Of a DNA stretch of 64,000 nucleotides, positions 1 to 11,767 are shown one piece after another. How positions within the stretch are numbered: the first letter of the stretch is position 1; each line of letters starts with the position of its first letter. Origin of the DNA: Lycorma delicatula (taxonomy: Eukaryota; Arthropoda; Insecta; Hemiptera; Fulgoridae); contig NC_134460.1 in NCBI RefSeq assembly GCF_047948215.1, positions 17,474,501 through 17,538,500 of the forward strand, given 5' to 3'. The notes under the pieces are model-generated. The model saw only the letters and a program-made list of their open reading frames with translations, did not search any database and was not told the DNA's origin. A program made the translations under genes and the position numbers.

Positions 1-60
1 ATGGTACCCATTACAATAGGTAGCTCTTTTTTTTATGAAATCTACCTTAAATAAAAAGAA
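1..60 (-). repeat. Family D dispersed repeat, terminal tip at window edge
   Basis: The first 25 bases match the end of the family D copy at about 53330 exactly over TACCCATTACAATAGGTAGC, and the T-run plus ATGAAA that follows is also shared. The rest of the copy lies outside the window to the left. The orientation (minus) is inferred from the copies at 18843 and 55326, which begin with the reverse complement of this tip. No coding potential is seen. Confidence 0.75.
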
Positions 61-2405
61 AAAATAATAAAATTGTACTGTATGAAAAACCAAATAATGT
101 TAATAAAATCTACTAAATGTTTTGTTTAATTCAATTGTATTTATGGCGATTTTCTAAGATCAATATCAAATTCCCTCAATCGGTACTACTTAAAAAATTC
201 AATTTTAAACAGTTGAATATTAATATTAATTAAATTTTAGTCTGCTTATTAAAGTCGATTAAAAATGTGTATATTTTTATTTTGAATGTTTCATATTTAT
301 TTTATTTACATTATTAAAAAAAGTTCACAAAAAATTCATCAATACGAAAATAAAACTACTCTGTATAAATTGAAAGGGCGTGAAACACGCATTTTGAAGG
401 AAAAATAAATAAATGCAAGAATATTACGTTAAGTAAATAATGCTGAATGATAAGGCTGTCTGGAATGAAAAATTATATTTTTGCATTCCTTACATTCTAC
501 GAATAAATTTCTTGGAATTCCGCATGAAAACACTCTGAATAACAAAAAAGATTGTAGCTAAATACCATATTGCTATAGTAAGCCACCACTATGTAATGAT
601 CATGCCAAACAGAATATATCATATATTCATTGTCATAAATCGTCATTATGACAATGTTTATTTAAAACTTTTTCTGCTTATGTTATTTGAATAATCTTAC
701 ACTGCGAACCACAAGAAAAAAACTTTCTGTATAAAATTTAAAAAAAATCATCAAAATCAGTATATTTTTGGATGAATATAACCATAAAAATGGGTGGAAT
801 AATTTTTTTATTTCAAAAAAAACCGTGAATTAAAAGAAAAGATTATATTAACTTTTACAGATCGGTAGTTTTATATAAAGAAAAAATTATTAAAAAAACT
901 TTTTTCCACTTATAAGTTCTAAAATATCTCAGGAATAGTCAGTCAGAGTCTATAGAAGAGTACACGTCATTTACTGCCGTACAATCATCCTCATCTCATT
1001 GGGCCATGGTGAAAAGGGTTGCTTACTGTTCACTAGTTGAATAGATTTCATTGTATACAACAGGTAAATAAAGACAAAAACATTTTTATGAATAACCCAA
1101 ATATTAGCTTCCTTACTAATCACTTTATAATTGATGTAGAAAACTGGTTAATAATTTTTAAAGAAATAAAGTTAGATTTAAATAGGTTCGCTTTTTGAAG
1201 ATGTTTGTACTAAAAGGTTGTTACCGATTCGTAAATCGGTAACTGTTTGAACACATCGGTAATAAACTAAATGATAAAAAATGTTCCTTAGAAAATACAT
1301 TTTTTATTACGTAATATTAATAGATACATATTTATCGGGAATACTATTGTGCATTATCATATTGCATATTTATTCATAAAGTACTCAGTGGAACTATTAT
1401 TTTAGGTTTTGACGTTATTTGAATAATATATATTCCCACATGCTCTTGATTTATGCCGACCCATTTTATACATCTCCATTTTACACAATACATGTTTCAT
1501 GACACTGTGCTAACACACGTTTGTTTTATTTTATTTTGAAAATGAAATTTATTTTGATTTTACTGAAACGGTATTTAATTATTTTCTGTTAAAGTACGGT
1601 ACAATACATAGACATATCATAGTGTTTCTTAAATTTATGGTAAATGAAATTCATATTAGGGATTAATCAGAGTTGGTTACTCTGTTTGTTATAATATTTA
1701 TTATACAGTTATTCACTATACAGAAGAAACTAAAGCTATTAATTGTAGAACATAATATCACCTGTATTTATAAAAGTTATGTATACTATACGCAATATTA
1801 AGATTCACTCGGTGATGAATAAAAGAACAAACACCTTACCCGATTAAAAGTATAAAAACTTTTAACCGATTGGAAAACAACAAACGCACAATATTTCAAC
1901 CAATCACAGTTCTTCATTTAGTAACCAATCGAGCCCGGTAAGAAGGTAAGAATCCACTGGAAGGAATCCACAGTAAGAAGGTAAGGTCAGACTGCACTGT
2001 TTTTTTCTTTAGACTTTTATCTTTATTTCATGCGAGTTTATCTGTAGTTTGGAATATTAAACAACAGAAAAGAATATTAAAATGTTAAATTAAGTAAACA
2101 TTTTATTACGTGAAAATTATTTTATTTATTTCATTCATTATTATTAAATTTTAAATAAAATTCAATGCAACTATTTTTTTTTTTTTTTTTTACAATTATT
2201 TTGTATCATTTCTACAATAAAGAAAAGACAAATAACTTCCAAGGAGTTTCAGAAACTGCTATCATCTTACTTAACCAAACTTGGAAGGTAAAAAAATAAT
2301 CATCTACTTGTGTGAGAACAAAATATTTATTTCCAAAGTAAACGAGTGACGTTATTTGTAAATATAAGTACCATATTTTATATAAAAAAAATTAATAATA
2401 ATGTG
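61..2405. other. AT-rich sequence without recognised genes
   Basis: About 2.3 kb of AT-rich DNA with no ORF I can recognise. Two small local features stand out. There is a short perfect palindrome around 1222-1242 (TACCGATT and AATCGGTA arms), and an imperfect direct repeat of AGTAAGAAGGTAAG-like sequence within 1937-1986. Neither is enough to assign a function. Confidence 0.6.
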
Positions 2406-2454
<49 letters not shown>

Positions 2455-2455
2455 A
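2406..2455. repeat. Compound (TA)n(TG)n microsatellite
   Basis: About 30 bases of alternating TA followed by about 15 bases of alternating TG. It is a simple sequence repeat with no coding content. Confidence 0.95.
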
Positions 2456-2939
2456 GAACTACTTAATGGTTACTGAAATAAATTTTAAAATATTTTAAAA
2501 CATTTTTTACTAACATCTAAAACTAGACGTTTTTTGAATTCTTAAAAAACATCATCAGAGTAGCCTACATTCAAGGAAATCTGTAACATCAAAAAAAATT
2601 AATATAAACTAAAGACAAATTTTAAATAATAAAAAAATAATTATATCTTTTTCAATTAAATAAAAAAAACTACTGTTGATGAAAATCATTTATACATTTA
2701 TTTAATGAAAACGTTATAAGAAACTAAGGTAGATAATCCCCACGTCTGGAACATGCAAACTACGTTCCACGACCAGAGCAGCAACAGCTGTACATAAGTA
2801 CTATGAATATAGCTGAACAACGAGGTTCCAAGTTTTATCTTCAAAAAAGTTAATTTTTCTTTGACCTAATTCCATCTACAGGTCATTATAAGGACTGAAC
2901 TTTTCGGCCACCTGCAGATATGAACATTTAAAAACAATT

Positions 2940-3330
2940 TTGCAAATTGATTCATATCACCTTTAGAGCTGGCGATGTGATGGTTAGAATCGAAGTGATT
3001 GCAAGTGTAACGGAGACCCTTCCGCCGTCCACATGTCCCATCGCTATGGCAAGCATGTAACTAAGCTGCCCATGTATACCGGTACATGGGAGCCCTGAAA
3101 GCTTCGGCGTGTAAGAACCTGGAATCAGTGCAGAGATTACGCATCCATAGCTGCCAGGATATCAGGTCCACCGGAGTACCAGGCTGGACCTCCAGGGCTG
3201 GTAGCCCTTGAGTGGGGCTGTACCCCAGCGGCTAGCCTTACTACAGAAAGTCATGCAATTTTAACAACTGAATGTGGCAGTGGGTTCACGTAAACATCCT
3301 CCTCTAGAACCAGCCGTGTCACCGGAAGCG
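2940..3330 (-). repeat. GC-rich segment beside an RNase H LINE remnant
   Basis: About 390 bases visibly richer in GC than the surroundings and without a long ORF on either strand. It lies downstream of the minus-strand RNase H LINE remnant at 3527-4209, so it could be that element's 3' untranslated region, or the leader of a second LINE copy. A comparable GC-rich block lies near the other RNase H LINE fragment (58000-58231), but on its 5' side. I cannot decide between UTR types from one sequence. Confidence 0.35.
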
Positions 3331-3504
3331 AAACAAATAAAAATTATACAACTATACAACTATGGTACAAAAAAAATTCAAGAACGCTATTAAAAAGTAT
3401 GTAAAACACTAATAATTCGAAGAAATAAAAATACCCGGTCCAAAACTTCTTTATTATTCCCCAGGATGTAATGAAAATTCCTGGGTAATTTAAATTTACG
3501 ACGC

Positions 3505-4209
3505 AAGACCACATAACGTATGCGATCTACACGAATGTGGCACAGTCATGCGGTACTTGCATCGTACGCATACCGGTGCATTTTCTGTTGACATCAGCTA
3601 CCCGTGAGTAGCTCTCGTATATCCTACCCGCAATCGGCAAAGTCCTTCCACTCGGCGAATTTTCCTGCGGGAGGAACCCCATGGCAACACAATATCTTTG
3701 ATACAGCGAAATTTTTTGTCGACTGTGGCAATCCAGTCGTCTTGCCACCTCGCACGAAGTGCGTTTGATATGGTTAATAAATTCGGATGTAATAATACGG
3801 GTAGTGAATGACGGTTGACAACATGCGTCTTTAGCAGCGGAATCTGCACGTTCATTATCCGGAATCCCCATGCGACTAAGGATCAGCAGAAACTCACTTG
3901 TGTGTTGCGACGGCTCAACTCGGCGATTGCATTGTAGATGTTGGTGACGATAGGATGTCTGGAATAAAAGTTTTCTAAGGCTTGGAGAGCAGCACACGAG
4001 TCGCTAAAAATAAGGATATGACGGTACTTAGGGTTAATGATATTCAAAGCCTTATGCATAGCGTATAGTTCAGCAATAAAGACACTCGTAAGACCGGGTA
4101 GACCAAACATGTACGTTCGGTCATTAACAATAAAGGCACAACCAACGGTATCGTAAGTTAACTTATAAATGATAAGCCTAAAGAATTCATGAGATTTTCC
4201 TAAAAACAT
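3505..4209 (-). pseudogene. Non-LTR retrotransposon (R1/Jockey-type) RNase H and C-terminal remnant
   Basis: Read on the minus strand, this is the RNase H domain of an insect LINE ORF2 followed by the usual C-terminal region. Visible landmarks in order are VGCAFIVNDRTY, the AELYA glutamate motif, the FSDSCAALQAL aspartate motif, then GIPDNERADSAAK with the last catalytic Asp. After that comes LCRLRVGYTRATHG, which corresponds to the LTRLRIGHTRLTH-type segment of these elements. At least two frame changes are needed, near 3890 and near 3600. The first catalytic Asp of the usual YTDGS motif is not recognisable. The upstream part (reverse transcriptase, endonuclease) is missing because homology stops at about 4209, the usual 5' truncation. 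It is a dead fragment. Assignment to the RNase H-bearing LINE group is firm; the exact clade is not. Confidence 0.85.
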
Positions 4210-5110
4210 TTATAATTAAAAACAAATAATGATAATGCTGCACGATATTAACGCATGAAAAATTGATCAATGATTTGACACTGAATAATTAAAAATCAAT
4301 ATACGAGTATTATGATAATAAAGTAAAAGTAATTAACTAGAATAAATAATGAGTATCACTTTATCATGAAACATAATTAATTTAAAAAATATCATTAAAA
4401 TATAGCAAATAAATCGTGAAAGAATATTAACTAAAAATAATTTTAATTCAAAAATGTAATTAATGGCAATAATTACAGGAAAGAATATAGAAAAATTAGC
4501 TTCATATACAACAATAATTTTGTGGAAAATGATGTAATCTACGCTAATGAAACAGAAATAATGATAATAATTATAAATGATTAATACACACAGTCCGATC
4601 ATTTTTTAGTTTAATATGTTACAGGAGAAGGTCACCAATCCCATACATGTTACTATGCAGCAAGTTGTTTTAATAATCGCTGGAGGGCGATTTAATTGCT
4701 AACAATTTTCAAACAGGGTTGGGTACAATGAATTGTAAATAATTTATCAGTACCGATACACCAACTTATTGAAGTTCAAGGGCTGTTTCTTAATTTTCAT
4801 CTTCTGGCGCATTATTTCCGATAAGTAAGGCCAATTCAAATCAAACTCTTATTAGATTCGAATCTTATCTTTTATTAGATAGAATAAATTTATAAATGAA
4901 TGATATTTACGAGTACAAAATACGGTCACGTTCTTTTGTTTACATATTCTACGATTTTATTGAGAAATCGGATTACTTTAATGACCGTACTTGAGGTTAA
5001 GCCTTTTACAGAGATTCTCAATTCATCTAGAAACTGCCAATAATAGATTTATTATAATCATATTATACAGAATTAGGTTTTTAAATTGTTCTTCATACTA
5101 TGTTATCATG
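4210..5110. other. AT-rich spacer
   Basis: No recognisable gene or repeat. Open frames here on the minus strand are low-complexity products of AT-rich DNA. Confidence 0.6.
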
Positions 5111-6393
5111 TACGAGGGTAACTCAATTATTATCCGCAATTTAGTTATATCTTTGTTTATGTTGGTAGTACTGCCGTGTTGCGTAGATGACAAATGCGTG
5201 GTTTAATTGTAGTTATGTGTGTGCAGGTTTGATTCTGCTAAGTTAGTTCCATTATCGCTACCCTGCCGTTAACCATGGCTGCTCCGCTTTCTGTTTGCAC
5301 CAAAGAAGAGCAACCTTCAGTGATCCGTTTTTTATGGTCGGCAGGTGTATCAGGGGCCGAAATTCATGGAAGACATTCGGTACAGTACGGGAACAGTGTG
5401 TTGCCGCAACGGAGTGCCTACGAATGGATTTAAAAATTCAAAAAACGGTCGCACAAGTGTTACGCACGACGAAGGAGCCGGACGACCGTTTACCGCCACA
5501 AATGAGGAAAATATTGAGCGTGCACTTGACATGGTTTTCTTAGACAGACGAGTAACTATCGAAGAAGTGGCACATCGTCTGCAAATTTAGTTCTGCCTAC
5601 GAGATCATCCAGAACAGACTTGGGTTTCATAAAGTCTGTGCAAGATGGGTCCCAAAACAACTCACACAGTTGCATAAACAAATGCGCTTGGATATCTGCC
5701 AAAAAAATTTGGATCGCTACGGTAACGAACGGGACTTCTTCTTAGACAGAATCATCACCGGTGACGAAACATGGATCCATCATTACGAGCCGGAGTGTAA
5801 ACGGCAGAGTATGGAATGGAAACATCCAAATTCGCTCTGTAAAAAAAGTTCAAGACCCAACCGTCCGCAGGAAAACTGATGCTTACGGTTTTTTGGGACT
5901 CACAAGGCCCAGTACTGGAACATTATGAGGAAAGGGGTACGACAAAAAACAGTGCGCGTTACAGTGAGATGCTTATTGCCAAGCTGAAGCCTGCAATTCG
6001 AAGCAAACGCCGAGGACTGCTGTCGAAATGTGTTGTGTTGTTGCACGACAATGCCCGTCCACATACTGCTACCCACACTGCTGAAACGCTCCAGAAACTC
6101 AACTTTGAAGTACTCTCCGTATAATCCTGATCTTGCCCCTTTTGACTACCACTTGTTTGGTCCACTCAATGAGACATTAAGGGGCCGTCGATTTACCTCG
6201 GACGAAACAGTGAAAGAAGCGGTGGCTCACAGCTCAACCGAAAACCTTTTTTATGAGAGCATCAGGAAGGTTGTGCATGGACCAAGTGCGTTGAAATGCA
6301 AGGGGACTATGTTGAAAAATTATGTACATGTTTCCTATTTGTATTGCAATAAAAGTTATAACTACATTGCAGATAATACTTGACTTACCCTCG
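5111..6393 (+). mobile_element. Mariner transposon, near full length
   Basis: This is a 1.28 kb element, the classic size for mariner. Its left end (5111-5156, TACGAGGGTAACTCAATTAT...) and right end (6351-6393, read on the minus strand TCGAGGGTAAGTCAAGTATT...) form inverted repeats of about 40 bp with several mismatches. The left flank begins with TA, as expected for the mariner target. The right flank is mutated, so a clean TA duplication is not visible there. The interior holds a transposase reading from just after the left repeat to the right repeat. The structure is complete but the coding sequence is broken, so any movement would need transposase from elsewhere. Confidence 0.93.
5275..6352 (+). 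pseudogene. Mariner transposase, frameshifted
   Basis: Tc1/mariner-superfamily DDE/D transposase. It opens with MAAPLSVCTKEEQPSVIRFL at the ATG at 5275, the natural start of this mariner group. It continues through the N-terminal helix-turn-helix region (RRVTIEEVAHRLQI), the linker WVPKQLTQLHKQ, and the first catalytic Asp in TGDETWIHHYEPE. The second Asp is in LLHDNARPHTA and the third in NPDLAPFDYHLFGPL. The end is GDYVEKLCTCFL just before TAA at 6350-6352. The full reading is about 355 codons, close to the family norm. A stop replaces a codon near 5438 and the frame changes near 5445, 5600, 5850 and 6110. The last of these shortens the D34D spacing by about two residues. All three catalytic Asp codons survive, but no intact protein can be made. 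Confidence 0.93.
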
Positions 6394-7540
6394 AATTAAA
6401 TAACATGATATAGCAATAACGTTTCTTTAATATTAAATCTATGATTCATTGATGAAACAGAAAATAAAAATACTTAACTAATACCTTAAGTGTAGAAAAC
6501 TTTATTGCAGGATTTAAAATTAGAGGTGTGTATTCACTTTTAAGCGTTTAAACGCTCGTACATTCTTACTAATAGGTGGAAATATTTGAAATGTAGATAG
6601 GTCAAATTTGACATTTTATTTTAATCTTTATTCTTTTCACTGAAATTAGTATTATTAGTAATAAACATTAACTGACATAACATTATTTATAAATAACGTT
6701 TACTAGAAAAAAAAGTTTTAGGAATCCTTTATAGAGTGATTTTTCCTTACATACGTTAGGATAAAAATATGATCTCAATTTTTTTTTTTTTTGAAACTGT
6801 ATTAATTACTTACTATAAACCATCAGAATAACGGAATAAAGCACCTTGAAAACGGTAAAATTTATTAAATAAATCACTAAGGTTCAGCCTCATACATTTG
6901 AATTTAAGTAGAACTATTTTACTAGTATTTCAATCACATTTTCAAGAAAGGTTATGCAAACAAGAATCACCAAAATTAATAGTTAATTTTTTTTCTTTCT
7001 AAAAAGTTATGACCGATGACTTCGACATCTTGGTGAACTTTTAATAACATAGAATTTGTTTCTCTCAAGACATACAAAAGTATTTTATTTATTATTAATT
7101 TGTTTATTACTACGATCTCGGACATATTTCTGAAGATATTTTAAAGAGAAAGATGAGATGGATAAAATGAAAAAAAACCTGACCATTACCAAGAAATATA
7201 CGAGATTAGTTATAAAACAGCTTAATTTTAATTACTACACCAACTAGTCAGTTTAAGACATAAATAAACACGACAAAATTTTTAAAAAAATTATTTAACA
7301 TTTTTTATTCGTTATTTATTCTAGCTAATTTTTCACGGTAGATTCTATTAAAAGTTTAATTCAAAATAAAAGTTGTTTCCGAGATAATATAATTTATTTA
7401 CTCGTATAGATCATCTTTGATTCTATGTTTGTAAGGTAGTTATCTAAATTCTAATCAACTAGAGTGTTACAGCAATCAAGTTTTGCAATCATAATGATTT
7501 AAAATAATTTCATTAATAATGGCCCGTTGGTACTGATATA
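6394..7540. other. AT-rich spacer
   Basis: No recognised gene. Homopolymer runs of A and T only. Confidence 0.6.
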
Positions 7541-7542
7541 TG

Positions 7543-7672
7543 ATTCATTTATATAATAATTTCCACTACCAACAATCTTTAATGGTATGTACCTGAGGAT
7601 GGATTACTAATCCGAAAGCGCTCGAAATAATATTAAAGATTGTTGGTAGTGCAAACTATTATATAAATAAAA
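7543..7672. repeat. Small foldback element with hammerhead-like core
   Basis: Arms of about 41 bp (7543-7583 and 7632-7672) are inverted copies of each other, sharing CTACCAACAATCTTTAAT. The 48-base loop contains CTGAGGA, then a 5 bp hairpin (GGATT/AATCC), then GAAA. That order matches the conserved core of hammerhead ribozymes and of Penelope-type terminal repeats, although one extra base precedes the stem. Whether it cleaves cannot be told from sequence. It could equally be a MITE remnant. Confidence 0.6.
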
Positions 7673-7679
7673 TAATGTA

Positions 7680-8590
7680 GTGGTAAACCTCCTTCCAACC
7701 ATTCCAAGAATTAGAAACGATAAGATAAATTAAGAATTATTTAATGGATTCCTTTTAATAATGAATTTACTAAACGTTTTTCTCGAAATTTTACTGCATA
7801 ACGCTAAACTTTCTCCCCGAAATTTCTAAGGCTATCATTTTTCCAAAATTTTGTTATGTACTCTATTTTTGATAAATTTTTTTAACATGTATTTTAAAAA
7901 AATAAAGCGTTATCTTAAATTTCATTTATAACTGTTGACATATAAAACGAAATATCAGTGATAAGCGAAGCATGTAAAGATAGGTTCTACAGAACCTAGT
8001 ATCCTTGTGAATCCAAATAAATTGACTAATAATAAAAATAATAAACTTAATCATTTATAATAAAAATAATAATAATAATAATAAAATTCAATAACTCATC
8101 CTACACATATTAACTTAAATATTTTCTAGCTGTCATTCTGTCAGGATGTTACAATGTAAGTTAAGGTAATGTTGAAGTTGAATATAAAATGAGCAACGAG
8201 TGAATAATAGGAAAAAACTGATAATGAAAAGGTCATTCATGTTAGATGATGTATCAATAATATTTTAATAAATAAAATCCGACATAAAAATAAAGAAAGA
8301 AATTTTAAATTACAAAATAAGGTTGGTGATTGAGGAAAAATATACAGCGCTTAATACAAGTCAGGTAAGTTCATACAATTTTCTTTCCATTTGCATTTCA
8401 TTTACAATCGGTTAAATAATTAAAAATAATATGTTTTTATTATATTGTGGGATACTACACCCAAAAACATATGGAACTTACAGTAAAAGTTAAAATAAAA
8501 ACAATAATTGCGCTGGAAAAAAAAAATTACTAGACATAAAATTATATTTTTACAAAAAAAATTATAATATTTATATCATTCATATCCAAT
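7680..8590. other. AT-rich spacer
   Basis: No recognised gene. It includes a short (AAT)n run near 8060-8085. Confidence 0.6.
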
Positions 8591-8594
8591 TTGA

Positions 8595-8672
8595 AATGGT
8601 TGGCCTCTCTTGTCCTTCATCTAAAAAATTCTGTTTTCAAACCCTGGTTAGGTTTGGCAATAATGGATCTCA
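8595..8672 (+). repeat. Diverged SINE family A head
   Basis: The order GGCCTCTCTTGTCCTTCATCT, then GTTTTCAAACCCTGGTTAGG, then TTTGGCAA follows the family A consensus seen at 17560, 27540 and 63210 (GGCCTTTCAT, GGGTTCGAATCCCGGTCAGG, CATGGCA), with many substitutions. It is an old tRNA-derived SINE fragment. Confidence 0.5.
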
Positions 8673-8690
8673 AAGAAAAAAATAATTATA

Positions 8691-8974
8691 AATAAATTAA
8701 CAATTAATATAATCCACCTTATCAGCACGTTGATATGTTCTCTAGATCTTTCGACTTACTTGGAAGCTATCATCAGGAGATAAAATTATACGTATACTGA
8801 GTATACTAGTAGAACCGGGACAGTCATGACTGTTTTAAAATTTTAATTTTTAAACTCTGACTTTAATGGATTAATTTTAACTTCTGATGACGGCTTCCAA
8901 GTAAGCCGAAAGATCTAGAGAACGTATCAAAGTGCTGGTAAGGTGAATTATATTAAATGTTAATTTATTAATTT
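8691..8974. repeat. Inverted-repeat element with hammerhead-like cores in both arms
   Basis: The left arm 8691-8789 and right arm 8872-8974 are imperfect inverted copies of about 100 bp around an 80 bp centre. The right arm reads CTGATGAC, a GGCTT/AAGCC hairpin, then GAAAGATCTAGAGAAC. The left arm, read on the minus strand, gives CTGATGAT, a weaker hairpin, then GAAAGATCTAGAGAAC. This CTGATGA-stem-GAAA arrangement is typical of hammerhead motifs carried by Penelope-like and related elements. It has the same one-base offset before the stem as the copy at 7590. No reverse transcriptase is nearby. Confidence 0.65.
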
Positions 8975-9730
8975 AACTTATCAGCGTTACCGTGTTTGAG
9001 AAATTAAAATAATTATAATAATCTCTCATTCCATTATAAATGAAAAATAATTGGGCGTTACTCCCCCCTCAAAAAAAATAAAGAGAAAAAATAAGAGTTT
9101 CGGAGTGGGAGATAAAAGTTTTATATATATAAAGTGCATAATTGTATAACTTACAACTATATACTTAAAGGTACAGCATTATAGTATCATCACTCAAAAC
9201 AAAATTTAACACGATATATATAATTACATAAACCATTAACTAATCAACTAAACGTTGTTGTACAAATAATAAGCATATAGTTCATACGCTGTTTTAATAG
9301 ATGATTTAAAATTAAACACTAATTAAAGAATAATAAAAATTATATAATTTCCTTTTAACCAGTTTGAATTTTATCGTTATAATTTTTTTATTTAAATTAA
9401 TACACTGTCTTTTAATAATAATAATACCTCATTATGAAATAATATGAAAAACTCACTAATAGAACTCTTAATTCTACGTGAAACTTTCTTCCTGTAATAA
9501 TTTAAAAAAGTATGACATCACAATTTAGCTTAAAAAAAATTTTAATCAAGGACCACCGATTGTTAATCCTTATATTAAATGAATCCAAACGATATGATAC
9601 AAAACTGATACTTCATGATTAAGTATCAATGTTGGGTAACCAACTTTACTCGTAGCCAACGGGATTCAAGATGTTGCAGTATTACATTAAACTATTTATT
9701 TAGCGTATGGTGTTGTGTGCCAAGACACAA
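8975..9730. other. AT-rich spacer
   Basis: No recognised gene. Confidence 0.6.
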
Positions 9731-9734
9731 CACC

Positions 9735-10140
9735 AATTACAGTCAAAAATTACAAACAAACATCTAACAAATTAATATAAGCTATCGATTATGAAATCAC
9801 CATCAAGAAATCTTCAGGAGTCCCTTCATAAGCCGTCCTAGGGCAAACTTGTGTGATTTGTTTGAGTTTCACCACGCTCGCAAAGGGGCGTCGGAATTTT
9901 ACACCATTTATACAGGAAATAGGCGCACCTACCATGCTGAGTTCGTATTCTATTAAACGTTGACCATGTCTTATGTGGCAAGTCAGAACCCGGCGGTTTT
10001 TGAGTAATACATGGAATTTGGTTATTTGCTTTGCGGTACATTCTTGATGTCAGTCGTCAGTCAGGTTGAATTCTTTCTCTGCGGCAGCAATTTGCTGTTT
10101 TGATAGGTGGATTTCTAGATCGAAGGCGACCATGATTGTC
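9735..10140 (-). pseudogene. LINE ORF2 C-terminal fragment
   Basis: On the minus strand the reading LNRIRTQHGRCAYFLYKWCK, then PTPLCERGETQT and later TAYEGTPEDFLMVIS...SIAYINLLDVCL, matches the C-terminal end of insect LINE polyproteins. There a cysteine/histidine-rich tail of the type LNR(I/L)RT-GRC-LHKW-CDCGE follows the reverse transcriptase. The usual second cysteine of the CDCG motif is replaced by Glu-Arg. Upstream coding (AAAEKEFNLTDD) is broken by frame changes and homology is lost beyond about 10140. It is a 5'-truncated remnant of a different lineage from the RNase H LINEs. Confidence 0.75.
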
Positions 10141-10144
10141 ATTA

Positions 10145-11765
10145 ATCTATAATTAATTATTACTCGTCAAAGTTTAAAAAGCTAAACATATAGATGCGTA
10201 GTAGTCCTACCTGGATAACTGAATTGATGATAAAGTTGAACCGATAATACAATGTAACAGAATATTATCGTTTTTATTATTACTAGATACGGTAGAAAAG
10301 CCCACCGGCTGGCGGACGAAATCCATAATATAAAGTGGTAAAAACTCTGTACATAGCAATTATTTTCATAAAGCCTTTCTTAAATATAGAAAAGAATACA
10401 GGATATAAAAATTGCTAAAAAGGGTTTATAAGCTTTCTAAAATATACAAACAAAAAGAGTAGTTTTATCAAAAATAAAAATAAATAAAGTTTAAAAAATA
10501 AATTTGTAGAGTATATTATTTTATAATTAAATTTTGAATGAATTTAATTCAAATATAACATTTCTTTCTTTTAAAATTAAACCTCATCCGTCACTGAAAT
10601 TAACTTGACTTAAAAGATTATTTCATAATAACTCTTCAGAACATTTTAATAACAAAATAAATTATACAACCCGTGTTAGAGCTTTTCGCTCGTTTTATAA
10701 TTATTTTTTTTAACAAAAAAACAAATTATAAATTATAAAAAAGATATCTACAACGAAGACATTTTATATAATATAAATAAACAGAATACCTTTACATCAA
10801 AACACTATTTTATAAATTCAATGGCTTATCCAAAATATAAAACATTAACAGAAATTTTATAAAAATTAAACGAAACGAATGTAAGTCGAGTGGTATTAAC
10901 AAATAAACATTTAAAACGTAATAAAATAATTCACTGTAGAAAAACTTACGCGCTCTTTTAATAATCTAAACATTAATTATTAATGAGATTAAAAGGTGTA
11001 ATTCGATTACTTGTAATTATGAAAGCTAACGTTAATGTTGTTAGTAAACGGTTAGTTAGTTAATGTAAATGGTGTTCGTCCCAAGCATAATACTATTTAT
11101 TTAATGAAAGCTGATAATCAAAATAAAGTTAGAATCGCTGTAAAAAAGAATTTATGAACAAAGAATGTACTTAATCGAAATCAGTAACAAGACGAAATTA
11201 AATTAAACTACAAAACTCCGGCCTCCTGGAGAACTGTTGTTTTTTCCGTTATTATTTGCTGACGAACAATTTTAGGATAAAAATTAAAGGAATAAAAAAT
11301 TAAAGTAAACAAAAGTTTAAACAACATTCTTAAAGAACAAACCTCGTTTAGTTAGACCAGTTTTCTCCTTGAAGTGGATAATTTATTCCTTAAGTAACGC
11401 GGAAGGTAAATATTTGATAATTGAAAAGTATCAATTAACTAAAAAATAAGTACTTAAAATTTTTAGCTAAATTTTAGTTATTTATTTACGTAAATTAAGT
11501 TACTTCCTGATATTTCTTTTTTTATTTCAGTAATATTTATTCATATTTAAAAGATTATTCAATACCATTACTTGAAAGATGTTAAAAATTAAAAAAAAAA
11601 TGTTACGTTTAATGGATACCTATGTACAATTTTTCTTATCGATCTGTAACACGTTTTTAGCTAGTATGATGGTTGCTTAAAAAAAATTATTTTATACGTG
11701 CTTAACTTTGCAGAAGAGCAACTTTAAATAGAAAAGTTTAAAACAGATAACGCAAGAATTTTATA
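10145..11765. other. AT-rich spacer
   Basis: About 1.6 kb with no recognised gene or repeat. Confidence 0.6.
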
Positions 11766-11767
11766 AT

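Noticed and set aside
4333..4602. 89-codon minus-strand ORF
   Set aside because: Composed almost only of Ile, Tyr, Phe and Leu from AT-rich DNA, with no motif.
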